Below, one piece after another: positions 1-9,681 of a DNA stretch of 64,000 nucleotides; positions within the stretch are counted from its first letter, which is position 1, and each line of letters starts with the position of its first letter. The stretch is from Rhizobium sp. BT03. GTDB taxonomy: Bacteria; Pseudomonadota; Alphaproteobacteria; Rhizobiales; Rhizobiaceae. A program made the position numbers and the translations under genes. Below the pieces are notes generated by a model, which was not told the origin of the DNA, did no database searches, and was given only the letters and a program-made list of their open reading frames with translations. The stretch is taken from NCBI RefSeq assembly GCF_030053155.1, contig NZ_CP125642.1, forward strand, positions 495,701-559,700. Reading direction: 5' to 3'.

Positions 1-481
1 GCTCGTCATGCTGGTGGCGCCGATCTTCAAGATCCTGTCGCCCTTGCACCTGACCAACAGCCTGACCGGCCTCGTCGTCGTCTACACCGCCTTCAACGTG
101 CCCTTCGCCACCTTCCTGATGCAGTCATTTTTCGACGGCATTCCCAAGGATTTGGAGGAGGCGGCGATGATCGACGGTGCGACGCAGTTCACGGCTTTTC
201 GCCAGATCATCCTGCCGCTGACGCTGCCCGGCATCGCCGCCACACTCGGCTTCGTCTTCACCGCCGCCTGGAGCGAACTGCTCTTTGCGCTGATGCTGAT
301 CAACGGCAACGACGCGGCGACCTTCCCGGTCGGGCTTCTCACATTCGTTTCGAAATTCTCGGTGGATTTCGGGCAGATGATGGCGGCGGGCGTCATGGCG
401 CTCATTCCGGCCGGGCTCTTCTTCCTGCTCATCCAGCGTTATCTCGTCCAGGGCCTGACGGCCGGCGCGGTCAAGGGTTAA
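1..481 (+). CDS. Sugar ABC transporter permease, C-terminal part (cut by window edge)
   Basis: This is the last part of an inner-membrane permease of the MalG/AraQ type, which forms half of the channel of a carbohydrate ABC importer. The reading frame is open to the window edge, so the true start lies upstream. The conserved cytoplasmic EAA loop that docks on the ATPase is visible (EEAAMIDGATQFTAFRQI, then LPLTLPG), followed by hydrophobic segments and a short basic tail. The stop is 4 bases before the start of the ATPase gene, so the two are co-transcribed. The substrate cannot be deduced because the binding protein lies outside the window. Confidence 0.9.
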   Translation, partial: LVMLVAPIFKILSPLHLTNSLTGLVVVYTAFNVPFATFLMQSFFDGIPKDLEEAAMIDGATQFTAFRQIILPLTLPGIAATLGFVFTAAWSELLFALMLINGNDAATFPVGLLTFVSKFSVDFGQMMAAGVMALIPAGLFFLLIQRYLVQGLTAGAVKG

Positions 482-485
482 ACAA

Positions 486-1544
486 ATGGCATCGATCGAT
501 ATCCAGAATATCCGCAAAGCCTATGGCCATGTGCAGGTGCTGCACGGCGTCGACCTCGAAATCCGGGACGGCGAATTCGTCGTGCTGGTCGGCCCCTCCG
601 GCTGCGGCAAGTCCACGCTGCTGCGCATGATTGCCGGGCTGGAGGATGTCACATCGGGCGAAATCCGGATTGCCGGCGCCCGGGTGAACGAGCGGCATCC
701 CAAGGATCGCGACATCGCCATGGTGTTCCAGTCCTATGCGCTTTACCCGCATATGAACGTTGCCGGCAATATGAGCTACAGCCTGAAACTGCGGAAGACG
801 GCGAAGGAGAAGATCGCCAGTGCCGTCTCCGCGGCCGCCGCCAAGCTCGGTCTCGATCCGCTGCTTGAACGTCGGCCGAAGGCGCTCTCCGGCGGCCAGC
901 GCCAGCGCGTCGCCATGGGCCGCGCCATCGTGCGCCAGCCGAAGGCCTTCCTGTTCGACGAGCCGCTGTCCAATCTCGATGCGCGCCTGCGCGAACAGAT
1001 GCGTGCCGAAATCAAGAAGCTGCACGGCGACCTGAAGGCGACCTCGATCTACGTGACCCATGACCAGATCGAGGCAATGACGCTGGCGGACCGGATCGTC
1101 GCCATGCACGGCGGCGTGGTGCAGCAGGTCGGCAGTCCGCTCGAACTCTACGATCACCCCGCCAATCTGTTCGTCGCCGGCTTCATCGGCTCGCCGGGGA
1201 TGAATTTTCTCGATGCGAGCTATGTCGACGGCGGCGTCAAGCTGCAGGACGGAACGATCGTTCCGCTGGCAAAGCCGCTGCCCCTTGAAGATGGTGCCAG
1301 GGTTACGCTCGGCATTCGGCCGGAGCATGTGCTGATGACGAATGACGGGGCGGGCCTTGCCACCGATGTCGAACTCGTCGAACCCACCGGCTTCGGCATC
1401 ATCCTGCATCTTGCCCTGCACGGCCTGCCGTTCAAGATCTTCACGCTCGATCGCGAAGCGCTGAAGGCAGGCCCGAAGGTCAATGTGGCTTTCCCGGCGC
1501 AGTACCTGCATGTGTTCGACGACGAGGGGCTACGCGTCGATTGA
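486..1544 (+). CDS. Sugar ABC transporter ATP-binding protein, MalK/UgpC type
   Basis: Cytoplasmic ATPase of a carbohydrate importer, 352 aa, the usual length for the MalK/UgpC family. Visible motifs are Walker A GPSGCGKST (residues 36-44), signature LSGGQ (134-138), Walker B FLFDEP (155-160) and the H-loop in YVTHDQ. The remainder after about residue 230 is the OB-fold (TOBE-like) regulatory domain, including IRPEHV. It directly follows the permease gene and closes that operon; the next gene begins about 95 bases later after a hairpin. The specific sugar is not determinable from sequence alone; polyol, alpha-glucoside and glycerol-3-phosphate importers all use this subunit type. Confidence 0.93.
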   Translation: MASIDIQNIRKAYGHVQVLHGVDLEIRDGEFVVLVGPSGCGKSTLLRMIAGLEDVTSGEIRIAGARVNERHPKDRDIAMVFQSYALYPHMNVAGNMSYSLKLRKTAKEKIASAVSAAAAKLGLDPLLERRPKALSGGQRQRVAMGRAIVRQPKAFLFDEPLSNLDARLREQMRAEIKKLHGDLKATSIYVTHDQIEAMTLADRIVAMHGGVVQQVGSPLELYDHPANLFVAGFIGSPGMNFLDASYVDGGVKLQDGTIVPLAKPLPLEDGARVTLGIRPEHVLMTNDGAGLATDVELVEPTGFGIILHLALHGLPFKIFTLDREALKAGPKVNVAFPAQYLHVFDDEGLRVD

Positions 1545-1551
1545 TCAGGTC

Positions 1552-1605
1552 AATCCTCACGCATTGCGAGCGGAAAAAACTTTTGCCGCATCGCCCGTGA
1601 GGATT
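1552..1605. terminator. Hairpin between the sugar ABC operon and pepT, possible terminator
   Basis: AATCCTCACG (1552-1561) is exactly repeated in inverse orientation as CGTGAGGATT (1596-1605). The 34-base interval contains a second inverted repeat made of GCGG plus AAAA facing TTTT plus CCGC. The nested structure sits just after the ABC ATPase stop. There is no clean downstream T-run, so termination is inferred rather than shown. Confidence 0.45.
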
Positions 1606-1638
1606 ATATCAACCAGGTGATTTGCTGGATTGGATGCC

Positions 1639-2871
1639 ATGACCGACACTGTTCTCGACCGCTTTCTCCGTTATGTCGTTATCGACACGCAATCCGATCC
1701 TGCCTCGTCGACGCAGCCGACCACCGAAAAGCAGAAGGATCTCGGCCGGGTGCTGGTCGATGAACTGCTGAAGATTGGCTTGGCCGACGCGCATCTCGAT
1801 GAACACGGTTATGTCTATGCGACCATTCCTGGAAATAGCGACAAGGCGGTGCCGGTCATCTGCTTGTGCTCGCATATGGATACCGCGCCCGATTTCAGCG
1901 GCACGGGTGTCAAGCCGCAGATCGTCCGCAACTATGCCGGCGGCGACATCGAACTTGCCGGCGATTCGAGCCGGGTGATCCGCGTTTCCGAGCATCCCGA
2001 GCTGAATAACCAGATCGGCAACGATATCGTCACCACCGACGGCACGACCCTGCTCGGCGCCGACGACAAGGCGGGGCTGGCGGAAATCATGACTGCCGCG
2101 CAGTTCCTGATCGACAATCCCGAGATCCGGCACGGGACGATCAAGATCCTGTTCACGCCCGACGAGGAAGTCGGTCGCGGCGTCAACAAGGTTGACCTGA
2201 GGAAACTCGGTGCCGACTTCGCCTATACCATGGACGGCGAGACGGCCGGCCATATCGAGGACGAGACTTTCTCGGCCGATGGCGTCGAGATCGCTATTTC
2301 AGGCGTGGCTATTCATCCGGGCTTTGCCAAGGACCGCATGGAGAACGCCATCAAGATTGCCGGCGCCATCATCGACCGGCTGCCGAAGGAGATGGCGCCG
2401 GAGACCACCGAGGGCAAGCAGGGCTTCATCCATCCGGTCGGCGTGACCGGCTCGATGGAGAAGGCGTCGCTGAGCTTCATCATCCGCGACTTCACCGACA
2501 AGGGGCTCGCGGAAAAGGAGGCGATGCTCGAGACCATCGTCAAGAAGGTGATGGCCGGCTATCCCGGCTCGACCTATCATTTCCAGGTCAAGGAGCAGTA
2601 TCGCAACATGAAGGTGGTGCTCGACCGGCATCCTCAAATCGTCGACAACGCCATCGAAGGGGTGCGCCGAGCCGGCATGACGCCGGTGCGCGGCAGCATC
2701 CGCGGCGGCACGGATGGTTCGCGCCTCTCCTTCATGGGCCTGCCATGTCCGAACATCTTCGCCGGCGGCCATGCCTTCCACTCGCCGCTCGAATGGGTCA
2801 GCCGCCAGGATATGGAAAAGGCCGTCAAAACGATCGTTGAGCTTGCGAGGGTCTGGGAAGAGCGCGCCTGA
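1639..2871 (+). CDS. pepT: Peptidase T (tripeptide aminopeptidase)
   Basis: Cytoplasmic M20B zinc aminopeptidase that removes the N-terminal residue from tripeptides; 410 aa from this ATG, matching the E. coli enzyme in length and N-terminal alignment (VLDRFLRYVVIDTQS). Metal and catalytic motifs are SHMDTAPD, the bridging Asp in GADDKAGLAE, FTPDEEVGRG with the catalytic Glu pair, MDGE, and the late His in AGGHAFHSPLEW. A TTG at 1630 in the same frame lies 9 bases after AGGTGA (1615-1620), better Shine-Dalgarno spacing than the ATG at 1639, so the protein may be 3 residues longer. It appears to be monocistronic. Confidence 0.94.
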   Translation: MTDTVLDRFLRYVVIDTQSDPASSTQPTTEKQKDLGRVLVDELLKIGLADAHLDEHGYVYATIPGNSDKAVPVICLCSHMDTAPDFSGTGVKPQIVRNYAGGDIELAGDSSRVIRVSEHPELNNQIGNDIVTTDGTTLLGADDKAGLAEIMTAAQFLIDNPEIRHGTIKILFTPDEEVGRGVNKVDLRKLGADFAYTMDGETAGHIEDETFSADGVEIAISGVAIHPGFAKDRMENAIKIAGAIIDRLPKEMAPETTEGKQGFIHPVGVTGSMEKASLSFIIRDFTDKGLAEKEAMLETIVKKVMAGYPGSTYHFQVKEQYRNMKVVLDRHPQIVDNAIEGVRRAGMTPVRGSIRGGTDGSRLSFMGLPCPNIFAGGHAFHSPLEWVSRQDMEKAVKTIVELARVWEERA

Positions 2872-2911
2872 GCGCCCTGCAATTTAACCCACAACCGGAA
2901 GAACGACGGGC

Positions 2912-3778
2912 TTAGCCGCCGTTCGCCGCGACGCTGCCGCGCAGCAAGACGCTGTCATAGGCGGGGCGGGGGATGGGGATCGCGATCCGCATTCCCGGGT
3001 CCGGTTCGATCGAGGTTTCCGGCTCGGTTACCGGGGTCGTGATCTGCATCGGCATGGGATTTGCGATGGGCGCCATATGGGCGGCCGTGGGCGCCGCATT
3101 GATCGGGGACATCGTGCTCGCCGTCGGCATCGGATCCGGCGCCGGCAGCGGAACCGGAACGGCCGAGGGGATCAAAGCCTCGAACTGCGGCGGCAGCATG
3201 CTTTCTCCCGGCACATAGTTCATCGCCACCTCATAGGCGGGCAGCGGCGGCGGCGTTTGCAGCATGCCATCGGCGCCGCGCTTCTCGTAGAAGGCGTTGC
3301 CGCCGGCGACCGCCACATAATGCATGTTGTTGTAAGGGAATTTCAGCCCGTCGGTGTGGAAGAACATCGCATCCTTGACCGCGGGATGACGGGCGCCTTT
3401 GAGGATCGCATCGGCGGCGGTCGCCAGCTCGGTTTCGGCCTGCGGCTTGACTTCGCGCGTCATCACGCCGGGCGCAAACTGCTTTTCCTGGGCGACGACG
3501 CCGCAGATCGACGGCGGATAGGCGCCTGACGTCAGCCGGTTCATGACCACGGTTCCGACAGCCATATAGCCGTCCTCATCGGAGTGCTGCGATTCGAAAT
3601 ACATCGCACGCTGCAGGCAGTCGCGGTCCTTGTTCGTGTAGTTGAAGGTAACTTTCGCCGGTTGCTTTGTCTTCGCCGCCGTTGCCGCCGGTTTCTGTGT
3701 CGTCGTGCAGCCTGTAGCCGCCAGCCCTACGAACAAAATCCCGATCAGGGATTTTCCAAAGGAAATCTCCGCCCTCAA
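2912..3778 (-). CDS. SleB-family cell wall hydrolase, lipoprotein
   Basis: A 288-aa exported protein. A basic start and a hydrophobic stretch end in LAATGC, a lipobox-like site, so a lipid-anchored outer-membrane or periplasmic location is likely. Residues from about 50 to 170 match the SleB/Hydrolase_2 fold: CLQRAMYFESQ with the catalytic-type Glu, GTVVMNRL, PPSICGVV and FHTD. In other bacteria this domain cleaves peptidoglycan glycan strands. The C-terminal third is rich in Pro, Ala and Met and looks disordered. The only suitable start is TTG at 3778, supported by AGGAGG nine bases upstream. It stands alone, convergent with pepT. Confidence 0.8.
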   Translation of the reverse strand: MRAEISFGKSLIGILFVGLAATGCTTTQKPAATAAKTKQPAKVTFNYTNKDRDCLQRAMYFESQHSDEDGYMAVGTVVMNRLTSGAYPPSICGVVAQEKQFAPGVMTREVKPQAETELATAADAILKGARHPAVKDAMFFHTDGLKFPYNNMHYVAVAGGNAFYEKRGADGMLQTPPPLPAYEVAMNYVPGESMLPPQFEALIPSAVPVPLPAPDPMPTASTMSPINAAPTAAHMAPIANPMPMQITTPVTEPETSIEPDPGMRIAIPIPRPAYDSVLLRGSVAANGG

Positions 3779-3936
3779 CGCAAGGTGCCTCCTGTGGGAT
3801 TAGTCCTACTTATTAACGTGAAAATCTTTTACTCGTCATGTGACAAAAATACAAACAACCATAGATCACAAAAAGCCAAGGGGACTCTCGCCACATGAGA
3901 GTCCTGCAAGGAGTCGGGTCGCGACAACAACCTCCA

Positions 3937-4977
3937 TCAGCTGCGGAACAGCTTCCAGCGGGTCGGCTTGAAGGCCACGCGGTGGCGGTCGAGCCTGTCG
4001 GCCTCGCTCGGCGGCAGCTCGATTTCGATATGCGGGCGATCATTGCCGATATCCAGTTCGATGTGGCGGGTGCCGGCGACGCGGCGGCTGGAAACCGGCT
4101 GGCCGGCGATGCAGTTTTCCGCCGATTCGCAGAGCCTGACGTCATGCGGGCGGAAATAGAGCTGCGCCGTGCCATCCGGTTCGCCCTCGGCATTGAGGCC
4201 GAGCGAGCGGCCTTCGAAGCGGATGTCGCCGTCCGAGATTTCGACCTGCAGGCAGTTCGACTGGCCGATGAAGCCGAAGACGAAGGGCGAGTTCGGATTG
4301 TCGTAGACCTCGTCAGGCGTGCCGACCTGCTCGATCGCGCCCTGGCTCATGACGACGACGCGATCGGCAAGCTCCAGCGCCTCGTCCTGGTCGTGGGTGA
4401 CGAAGACGGTGGTGTGGCCGGTGCGGTCGTGGATCTCGCGCAGCCATTTGCGCAGGTCCTTGCGCACCTGGGCGTCGAGTGCGCCGAAGGGCTCGTCGAG
4501 CAGCAGCACGTTCGGCTCGACGGCCATGGCGCGGGCGAGCGCCACACGCTGGCGCTGGCCGCCGGAAAGCTGGGCCGGGTAGCGTTTTTCCAGGCCGGAA
4601 AGCTGCACGAGGTCGAGCAACTCCAGCGCCCGCTTGCGGATATCAGCCTTGGCCGGCCGCCGCGCGCTGTTTCTGACTCGCAAGCCGAAGGAGACGTTGT
4701 CGAGCACCGTCATGTAGCGGAAGAGCGCATAATGCTGGAAGACGAAGCCGATATTGCGCTGCTGCACTGACTTCTTCGAGGCATCCTCGTCGCCGAAGAA
4801 GATCTGCCCCTCGGTCGGGCTTTCGAGGCCGGCGATCAGGCGCAGCAATGTCGTCTTGCCGGAGCCCGACGGGCCGAGCAGGGCAATCAGTTCGCCGGAG
4901 CGGATGCCGAGCGAGACATCGTGCAGCGCCGGAAAACGCTCGAATTCCTTGCGGATGTTTTGAACGCGTACTTCCAT
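3937..4977 (-). CDS. cysA: Sulfate/thiosulfate ABC transporter ATP-binding protein
   Basis: ATPase of the sulfate importer, 346 aa. The motifs are Walker A GPSGSGKTT, signature LSGGQRQR, Walker B VLLLDEPFGALD and the H-loop FVTHDQDEAL. The C-terminal TOBE-like part begins after about residue 240 and includes YFRPHDV, typical of CysA. Chosen start is the ATG at 4977; a TTG two codons earlier is also possible. It is the last gene of sbp-cysT-cysW-cysA, starting 10 bases after the cysW stop, and supplies energy for sulfate uptake feeding cysteine synthesis. Confidence 0.95.
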   Translation of the reverse strand: MEVRVQNIRKEFERFPALHDVSLGIRSGELIALLGPSGSGKTTLLRLIAGLESPTEGQIFFGDEDASKKSVQQRNIGFVFQHYALFRYMTVLDNVSFGLRVRNSARRPAKADIRKRALELLDLVQLSGLEKRYPAQLSGGQRQRVALARAMAVEPNVLLLDEPFGALDAQVRKDLRKWLREIHDRTGHTTVFVTHDQDEALELADRVVVMSQGAIEQVGTPDEVYDNPNSPFVFGFIGQSNCLQVEISDGDIRFEGRSLGLNAEGEPDGTAQLYFRPHDVRLCESAENCIAGQPVSSRRVAGTRHIELDIGNDRPHIEIELPPSEADRLDRHRVAFKPTRWKLFRS

Positions 4978-4987
4978 TCCCAATCCT

Positions 4988-5860
4988 TCAGTGCCGCCGG
5001 CTGGCGGAGATTTCAGCGCTATAGCGCATTTCCAGCAACGTCTTCAAAACAAGAGTGACGAGCGCCAGCAAGGCCAGCAGCGTGGCGACGGCAAAAGCGC
5101 CGGTGAAATTATACTCGTTATAGAGAATTTCCACCTGCAGCGGCATGGTGTTCGTCTGGCCGCGAATGTGGCCCGACACCACCGAGACGGCGCCGAATTC
5201 GCCCATGGCGCGGGCGTTGCAGAGCAGCACCCCGTAGAGCAGTCCCCATTTGATGTTCGGCAGCGTCACGTGCCAGAAGGTCTGCCAGCCGCTGGCGCCG
5301 AGCGAAAGGGCCGCCTCTTCGTCCGCCGTTCCCTGCTCCTGCATCAGCGGGATCAGCTCGCGGGCGACGAAGGGGAAGGTGACGAACATGGTGGCGAGAA
5401 TCAGGCCCGGCACTGCAAACAGGATCTTGATGTCGTGGGCGCTGAGCCACTGGCCGAGCCAGGTATTGGCGCCGAACAGCAGCACGAAGACCAGGCCCGA
5501 TATAACAGGGGAGACCGAGAAGGGCAGGTCGATCAGCGTCGTCAGGAAGGCCTTGCCCTTGAATTCGAACTTGGCGATCGCCCAGGCGGCGGCGACCCCG
5601 AAGACGAGGTTGAGGGGAACGCTGACGCCGGCGACGATCAGCGTCAGGCGGATCGCCGAGAAGGTTTCGGCATCGCCCAGCGCCGCGATGAAGGGGCCGG
5701 CACCCTTGCGGAAGGCCTCGACGAAGACGGCTGCGAGCGGCAGCAGCAGGATCAGCAGCAGGAAGACCAGCGAGAGGATGATCAGCGTGAAGCGCGCGAT
5801 CCGGTTTTCGGTGGTGACCGAACGCAGCTTCACCGGTTGAGCGGTTGTATCAAGCGCCAT
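4988..5860 (-). CDS. cysW: Sulfate ABC transporter permease
   Basis: Inner-membrane permease, 290 aa, with about six hydrophobic segments and the EAA loop ([18 protein letters not shown], then TLPNIKWG). Sequence features such as [15 protein letters not shown] and the late [14 protein letters not shown] identify the CysW subfamily. It overlaps the end of cysT by 11 bases, so translation is probably coupled, and pairs with CysT to form the sulfate channel. Confidence 0.95.
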   Translation of the reverse strand: MALDTTAQPVKLRSVTTENRIARFTLIILSLVFLLLILLLPLAAVFVEAFRKGAGPFIAALGDAETFSAIRLTLIVAGVSVPLNLVFGVAAAWAIAKFEFKGKAFLTTLIDLPFSVSPVISGLVFVLLFGANTWLGQWLSAHDIKILFAVPGLILATMFVTFPFVARELIPLMQEQGTADEEAALSLGASGWQTFWHVTLPNIKWGLLYGVLLCNARAMGEFGAVSVVSGHIRGQTNTMPLQVEILYNEYNFTGAFAVATLLALLALVTLVLKTLLEMRYSAEISASRRH

Positions 5861-6707
5861 AGCCGTACCTCCGCCTGCTCCAGCTCTGGATGAGGTTGAT
5901 GACCAGCAGCATGGCGAACGAGATGATCAGCATGATCGCCGCAATGCCGGTCGCGGCCGCATAATTATACTCTTCGAGCTTGATGATGATCAGCAGCGGC
6001 GCGATCTCCGACTTGAACGGCAGGTTGCCGGCGATGAAGATGACCGAGCCGTATTCGCCGACGCCGCGGGCAAAGGCGAGCGCAAAGCCGGTGAGCACGG
6101 CCGGAGCCAGTCCCGGCAGCAGCACGCGGAAAATCGTCTGGAAGCGGTTGGCGCCGAGTGTTGCTGCGGCTTCCTCCACCTCCTTGTCGATTTCCTCCAT
6201 GACCGGCTGCACGGTGCGCACCACGAAGGGCAGGCCGACGAAGATCAGCGCCACGACGATGCCGGCAGGGGTGAAGGCGATCTTGATGCCGAGCGGCGTC
6301 AGGAACTGGCCGATCCAGCCGTTCGGCGCATAAAGCGTCGTCAGCGCGATGCCGGCGACAGCGGTCGGCAGCGCGAAGGGCAGGTCGACCATGGCATCGA
6401 TGATGCGCTTGCCGGGAAAGCGGTAGCGCACCAGCACCCAGGCCAGCAGGATACCGAAGACGGCATTGACAACAGCGGCGATGAAGGCGCTGCCGAAGCT
6501 GATGCGCAGCGCGTTCAGCGTGCGCGGATCGAGCGCGATCGACCAGAATTTCTCCCAGCCGAGCGCGCTCGAGCGGACGGCAAGGCCCGAGAGCGGGATG
6601 AGGATCAGAAGGGTGAGCCAGGTCAAGGTAAAGCCGAGCGCCATTCCGAAACCCGGAATGACGCTCGGCCGCCTGAACCGCCACCGCGTGGGGCTATGTG
6701 CTTTCAT
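5850..6707 (-). CDS. cysT: Sulfate ABC transporter permease
   Basis: Inner-membrane permease (also called CysU), 285 aa. The EAA loop is [20 protein letters not shown], then LLPGLAPA, and the sulfate-permease motif [16 protein letters not shown] is present. It starts 9 bases after the stop of the periplasmic binding protein gene and overlaps cysW, consistent with one operon ordered sbp-cysT-cysW-cysA. Confidence 0.95.
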   Translation of the reverse strand: MKAHSPTRWRFRRPSVIPGFGMALGFTLTWLTLLILIPLSGLAVRSSALGWEKFWSIALDPRTLNALRISFGSAFIAAVVNAVFGILLAWVLVRYRFPGKRIIDAMVDLPFALPTAVAGIALTTLYAPNGWIGQFLTPLGIKIAFTPAGIVVALIFVGLPFVVRTVQPVMEEIDKEVEEAAATLGANRFQTIFRVLLPGLAPAVLTGFALAFARGVGEYGSVIFIAGNLPFKSEIAPLLIIIKLEEYNYAAATGIAAIMLIISFAMLLVINLIQSWSRRRYGYGA

Positions 6708-6715
6708 GAAGTCTA

Positions 6716-7741
6716 TTATTGGGCCGGCTTGTAGATCTGGTCAAATACCCCGCCATCGCCGAAGAATTTCGGCTGCGCTTCTTTCCAGCCGCCGAAGTCG
6801 TCGATGGTCGCGAGCGTCAGCTTCGGGAAGCGGGCGATGTCGGCCGGATCGGCGGCTTCAGGCTTGATCGGCCGGTAGTAGTGCTTGGCGGCGATCTTCT
6901 GGCCTTCGTCCGAATAGAGGTAGTTGAGATAGGCTTCGGCGACCTTGCGCGTGCCCTTCTTGTCGACATTGCCGTCGACGATGGCGACCGGCGGGTCGGC
7001 GCGGATGGAGAAGCTCGGCGTGACGATCTCGAACTGGTCGGGACCGAGTTCTTCGAGCGAGAGATAGGCTTCGTTTTCCCAGGCAAGCAGCACGTCGCCG
7101 AGACCGCGCTGGACGAAGGTGGTGGTGGCGCCGCGCGCACCGGTATCGAGGACCGGAACGTGCTGCAGCAGCTTGGCGACGTAATCCTGCGCCTTGGCTT
7201 CGTCGCCGCCATTCGCCTGCTTGGCCCATGCCCAGGCGGCGAGGAAGTTCCAGCGGGCGCCGCCCGAGGTCTTCGGGTTCGGCGTGATGACCTGCACGTC
7301 GTCCTTGACCAGGTCGCCCCAATCCTTGATGCCCTTCGGGTTGCCCTTGCGGACGAGGAAGACGATCGTCGACGTATAGGGCGTCGAATTGTTGGGGAAT
7401 TTCGTCTTCCAGTCGGCCGGGATCTTGCCGGTGGCCTTGGCGATGGCGTCGATATCGCCTTCGAGCGCCAGCGTGACGACATCGGCGTCGAGGCCGTCGA
7501 TGACCGAGCGGGCCTGGGCGCCGGAGCCGCCGTGCGAGGCCTGGATCGTCACGGTCTCACCGCTGTCCTTTTGCCACTTGGCGGCAAAGGCGGCATTGAA
7601 ATCCTTATACAATTCGCGGGTCGGATCGTAGGAAACGTTGAGCAGCGTCTGATCCGCGAAAGCAGGAGCAATGCTCCCGATCGCGAAGCTGCCCGCCATG
7701 ACCGCGGCCGCGAGGAGCCGGGTGAGCCGTTGTGTCTGCAT
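6716..7741 (-). CDS. sbp: Periplasmic sulfate-binding protein
   Basis: Secreted solute-binding protein, 341 aa, with a Sec signal peptide (hydrophobic core [19 protein letters not shown], cleavage after AFA). The family motifs [23 protein letters not shown] and [12 protein letters not shown] are those of Sbp/CysP proteins and contribute anion contacts. It is first in the operon with a GGAGGG ribosome-binding site, and would deliver sulfate or thiosulfate to CysT/CysW. Sequence alone does not separate sulfate (Sbp) from thiosulfate (CysP) preference. Confidence 0.93.
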   Translation of the reverse strand: MQTQRLTRLLAAAVMAGSFAIGSIAPAFADQTLLNVSYDPTRELYKDFNAAFAAKWQKDSGETVTIQASHGGSGAQARSVIDGLDADVVTLALEGDIDAIAKATGKIPADWKTKFPNNSTPYTSTIVFLVRKGNPKGIKDWGDLVKDDVQVITPNPKTSGGARWNFLAAWAWAKQANGGDEAKAQDYVAKLLQHVPVLDTGARGATTTFVQRGLGDVLLAWENEAYLSLEELGPDQFEIVTPSFSIRADPPVAIVDGNVDKKGTRKVAEAYLNYLYSDEGQKIAAKHYYRPIKPEAADPADIARFPKLTLATIDDFGGWKEAQPKFFGDGGVFDQIYKPAQ

Positions 7742-8102
7742 GGGAACCCTCCTGTTTTCTGTCTTAACTCTATCAAGTCAGTCGTATAATGAAACGAAGG
7801 TTCTTCCCGCTCGGCCCCGATCGTTGGAATGTCATTCCATTTAAGGGGTGATTTTGAAATAGACGTGCCGGAGTTGGCCGCGGCCAATTGCTTGCTTCTG
7901 CCGCCGGCCGCGGGGCCGTGCTTTTTTGGCCACAGTTCCTCCACGAAAGCGCCGTGTTGGTGCGGATTTTTGCCCCGATTTTGCCGCGATGACACTTGCG
8001 CATTCCTATATGGCGACCGTGCGGTCGTATTCGCTGACCGCTACGTGGGGGCATCCCTTGACCATGCGCCCCACATTCCAAACCTGTTTAGGGCCATTGA
8101 AA
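7742..8102. promoter_or_regulatory. Divergent intergenic region sbp / porin with a palindrome
   Basis: This 361-base gap must hold the promoters for the sulfate operon (leftward) and the porin gene (rightward). A perfect palindrome, TGGAAT-GTC-ATTCCA, lies at 7825-7839, about 85 bases upstream of the sbp start. An AT-rich stretch (around 7776-7795, containing TATAAT on the plus strand and ATTATAC on the minus strand) may be the sbp promoter. No small gene is convincing here. Which regulator binds the palindrome cannot be told from sequence. Confidence 0.45.
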
Positions 8103-9119
8103 ATGAATATCAGAACTATCCTTTTTGCCTCCGTAGCCGCCCTTGCCGCGGCCTCCGGAGCCCGCGCAGCCGACGCCATCGTGGCGGCGGAACCCGAGCC
8201 CGTGGAATATGTTCGCGTTTGCGACGCCTACGGGACCGGCTATTTTTATATTCCGGGAACGGAAACATGCCTTTCGATCGGCGGTTATATCCGTACCGAA
8301 GTGCGCTTCGGTGACCATATCTCCGGCGATTCCGACGTAAACTTCTGGACTCGCGGTCAGGTCACCTTCCAGGCCAAGAACGACACCGAGTACGGCACGC
8401 TCACCGGCGTCATGACGCTGCGTTACAATGCCGACAATGCTTCCGATCAGGAAGCTCTGCTGGATGAAGGCTATATCGATATCGCCGGCTTCCGCGTCGG
8501 TAAGCTTTACAGCTGGTGGGATGACGACATGAGCGGCGAGACCGATACGCTCGCCAGCAACGAAACGACCCACAACTCGATCCGTTATCAGTACGAGGCG
8601 GGTGCTTTCGCGGCCGGCATCTCGGTCGACGAACTGGAAGAAGACTACGCCACCAAGCCGGGCGAAGGCCCGAACAACTTCGGTGTCGCAGGCCAGGTCT
8701 CCTACAAGGCCGGCGCCATCAGCGCCTACCTGCTTGCCGGTTATGACACCGACACCAGCGAAGTCGCGGTTCGCGGCATCGTCTATGCCGATATCGGCCC
8801 GGGCACGCTCGGCATCGCCGGCATTTGGGCAAGCGGCGCCAACTACTACTACGAAGAGTCCGAATGGACGATCGCAGCGGAATACGCCCTGAAGATCAAC
8901 GACAAGTGGTCGGTCACCCCCGGCTTCCAGTACTTCGAAAACATCGCTCTCGAAGCTGACGGCAATGGCTTCACCGGCGGCAGCGCCTACACGACTGGTG
9001 TCACGATCGATTACCAGATCGTCGAAGACCTGCGTTCGAAGCTCAGCGTGCAGTATCACGATGAGGACGAAGGCGACGACGAAGTCTTCGGATTCCTGCG
9101 CTTCCAGCGCGATTTCTAA
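8103..9119 (+). CDS. Rhizobial outer-membrane porin (Porin_2 family)
   Basis: Outer-membrane general porin, 338 aa, of the RopA/Omp2-like alphaproteobacterial family. It has a signal peptide (MNIRTILFASVAALAAASG...ARA, cleavage before ADAI), then the family hallmark YVRVCDAYGTGYFYIPGTE, CLSIGGYIR, alternating beta-strand sequence, and a terminal Phe (RFQRDF) required for outer-membrane assembly. I start it at the ATG at 8103 because the signal peptide begins there; the open frame extends 59 codons upstream without signal-like sequence. A rho-independent terminator follows immediately. Rhizobium genomes carry several such porins, so no gene symbol is given. Confidence 0.9.
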   Translation: MNIRTILFASVAALAAASGARAADAIVAAEPEPVEYVRVCDAYGTGYFYIPGTETCLSIGGYIRTEVRFGDHISGDSDVNFWTRGQVTFQAKNDTEYGTLTGVMTLRYNADNASDQEALLDEGYIDIAGFRVGKLYSWWDDDMSGETDTLASNETTHNSIRYQYEAGAFAAGISVDELEEDYATKPGEGPNNFGVAGQVSYKAGAISAYLLAGYDTDTSEVAVRGIVYADIGPGTLGIAGIWASGANYYYEESEWTIAAEYALKINDKWSVTPGFQYFENIALEADGNGFTGGSAYTTGVTIDYQIVEDLRSKLSVQYHDEDEGDDEVFGFLRFQRDF

Positions 9120-9141
9120 GATCGTCTGATTGCAGATGGAG

Positions 9142-9169
9142 AGGCGCGGCTTTCGGGCCGCGCCTTTTT
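9142..9169 (+). terminator. Rho-independent terminator after the porin gene
   Basis: AGGCGCGGC (9142-9150) pairs perfectly with GCCGCGCCT (9157-9165) across a TTTCGG loop, followed by TTTT. It starts 22 bases after the porin stop, as expected for a highly expressed outer-membrane protein. Confidence 0.9.
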
Positions 9170-9624
9170 CACACCCTGGAATCGGCGATGAAGTCTGAGT
9201 AGAATTCGTCGGCCGTCCTTGCCTTGCGCATGGCGGCGAGCGCGCCGTCCGATTGCAGCCGCCGGGCGATGGCGGACAGCACGTTCAAATATTCGCCGCG
9301 ATTGTTCTCCCCGAAAAGCAGCACGAAGGCGATATCGGTCGGGATATCGTCGATCGCCTCGAAATCCAGCGGCTGGGCGAAGCGGAGGAGCAGGCCCCGC
9401 GGGCTGGTCATGCCGTCGATTGCCGCATGCGGAATGGCGATGCCGTTGCCGATCCCCGTGGAGCCGAGCCTCTCGCGCGCTTCGAGCGCCTTCAGGATGG
9501 TCTGGCCGTCGACGGAGAAGGCCTTGGCCGCCTTATCCGCTATACCCTGCAGCGCGCGCCATTTCGTCGGCGCCGACACGCCGATGAAGGTGTGTTCCGG
9601 CCGGATGATGTTGGGAAGGTTCAT
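9169..9624 (-). CDS. ptsN: PTS IIA-like nitrogen-regulatory protein, PtsN family
   Basis: EIIA-Ntr regulatory phosphoprotein, 151 aa. The phosphorylation-site motif is GIGNGIAIPHAAIDG, whose His corresponds to the active His of E. coli PtsN. Unlike sugar EIIA proteins, this family regulates transporters and kinases; E. coli PtsN contacts KdpD and TrkA. The ATG at 9624 is used; the longer frame would require a TTG at 9651. It lies 57 bases after the kdpE stop on the same strand, so it may be the last gene of the kdp cluster. Rhizobia commonly carry another ptsN near rpoN, so this may be a second paralogue. Confidence 0.85.
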   Translation of the reverse strand: MNLPNIIRPEHTFIGVSAPTKWRALQGIADKAAKAFSVDGQTILKALEARERLGSTGIGNGIAIPHAAIDGMTSPRGLLLRFAQPLDFEAIDDIPTDIAFVLLFGENNRGEYLNVLSAIARRLQSDGALAAMRKARTADEFYSDFIADSRV

Positions 9625-9681
9625 GTCATTCTCAATGCGTTCGGGGCTCAATGCTGTTCGGGCAGCGGGAGGGAAAGGCGG

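Noticed and set aside
7926..8102. 59-codon N-terminal extension of the porin
   Set aside because: The signal peptide begins at the ATG at 8103; the extension would hide it and has no homology-like features.
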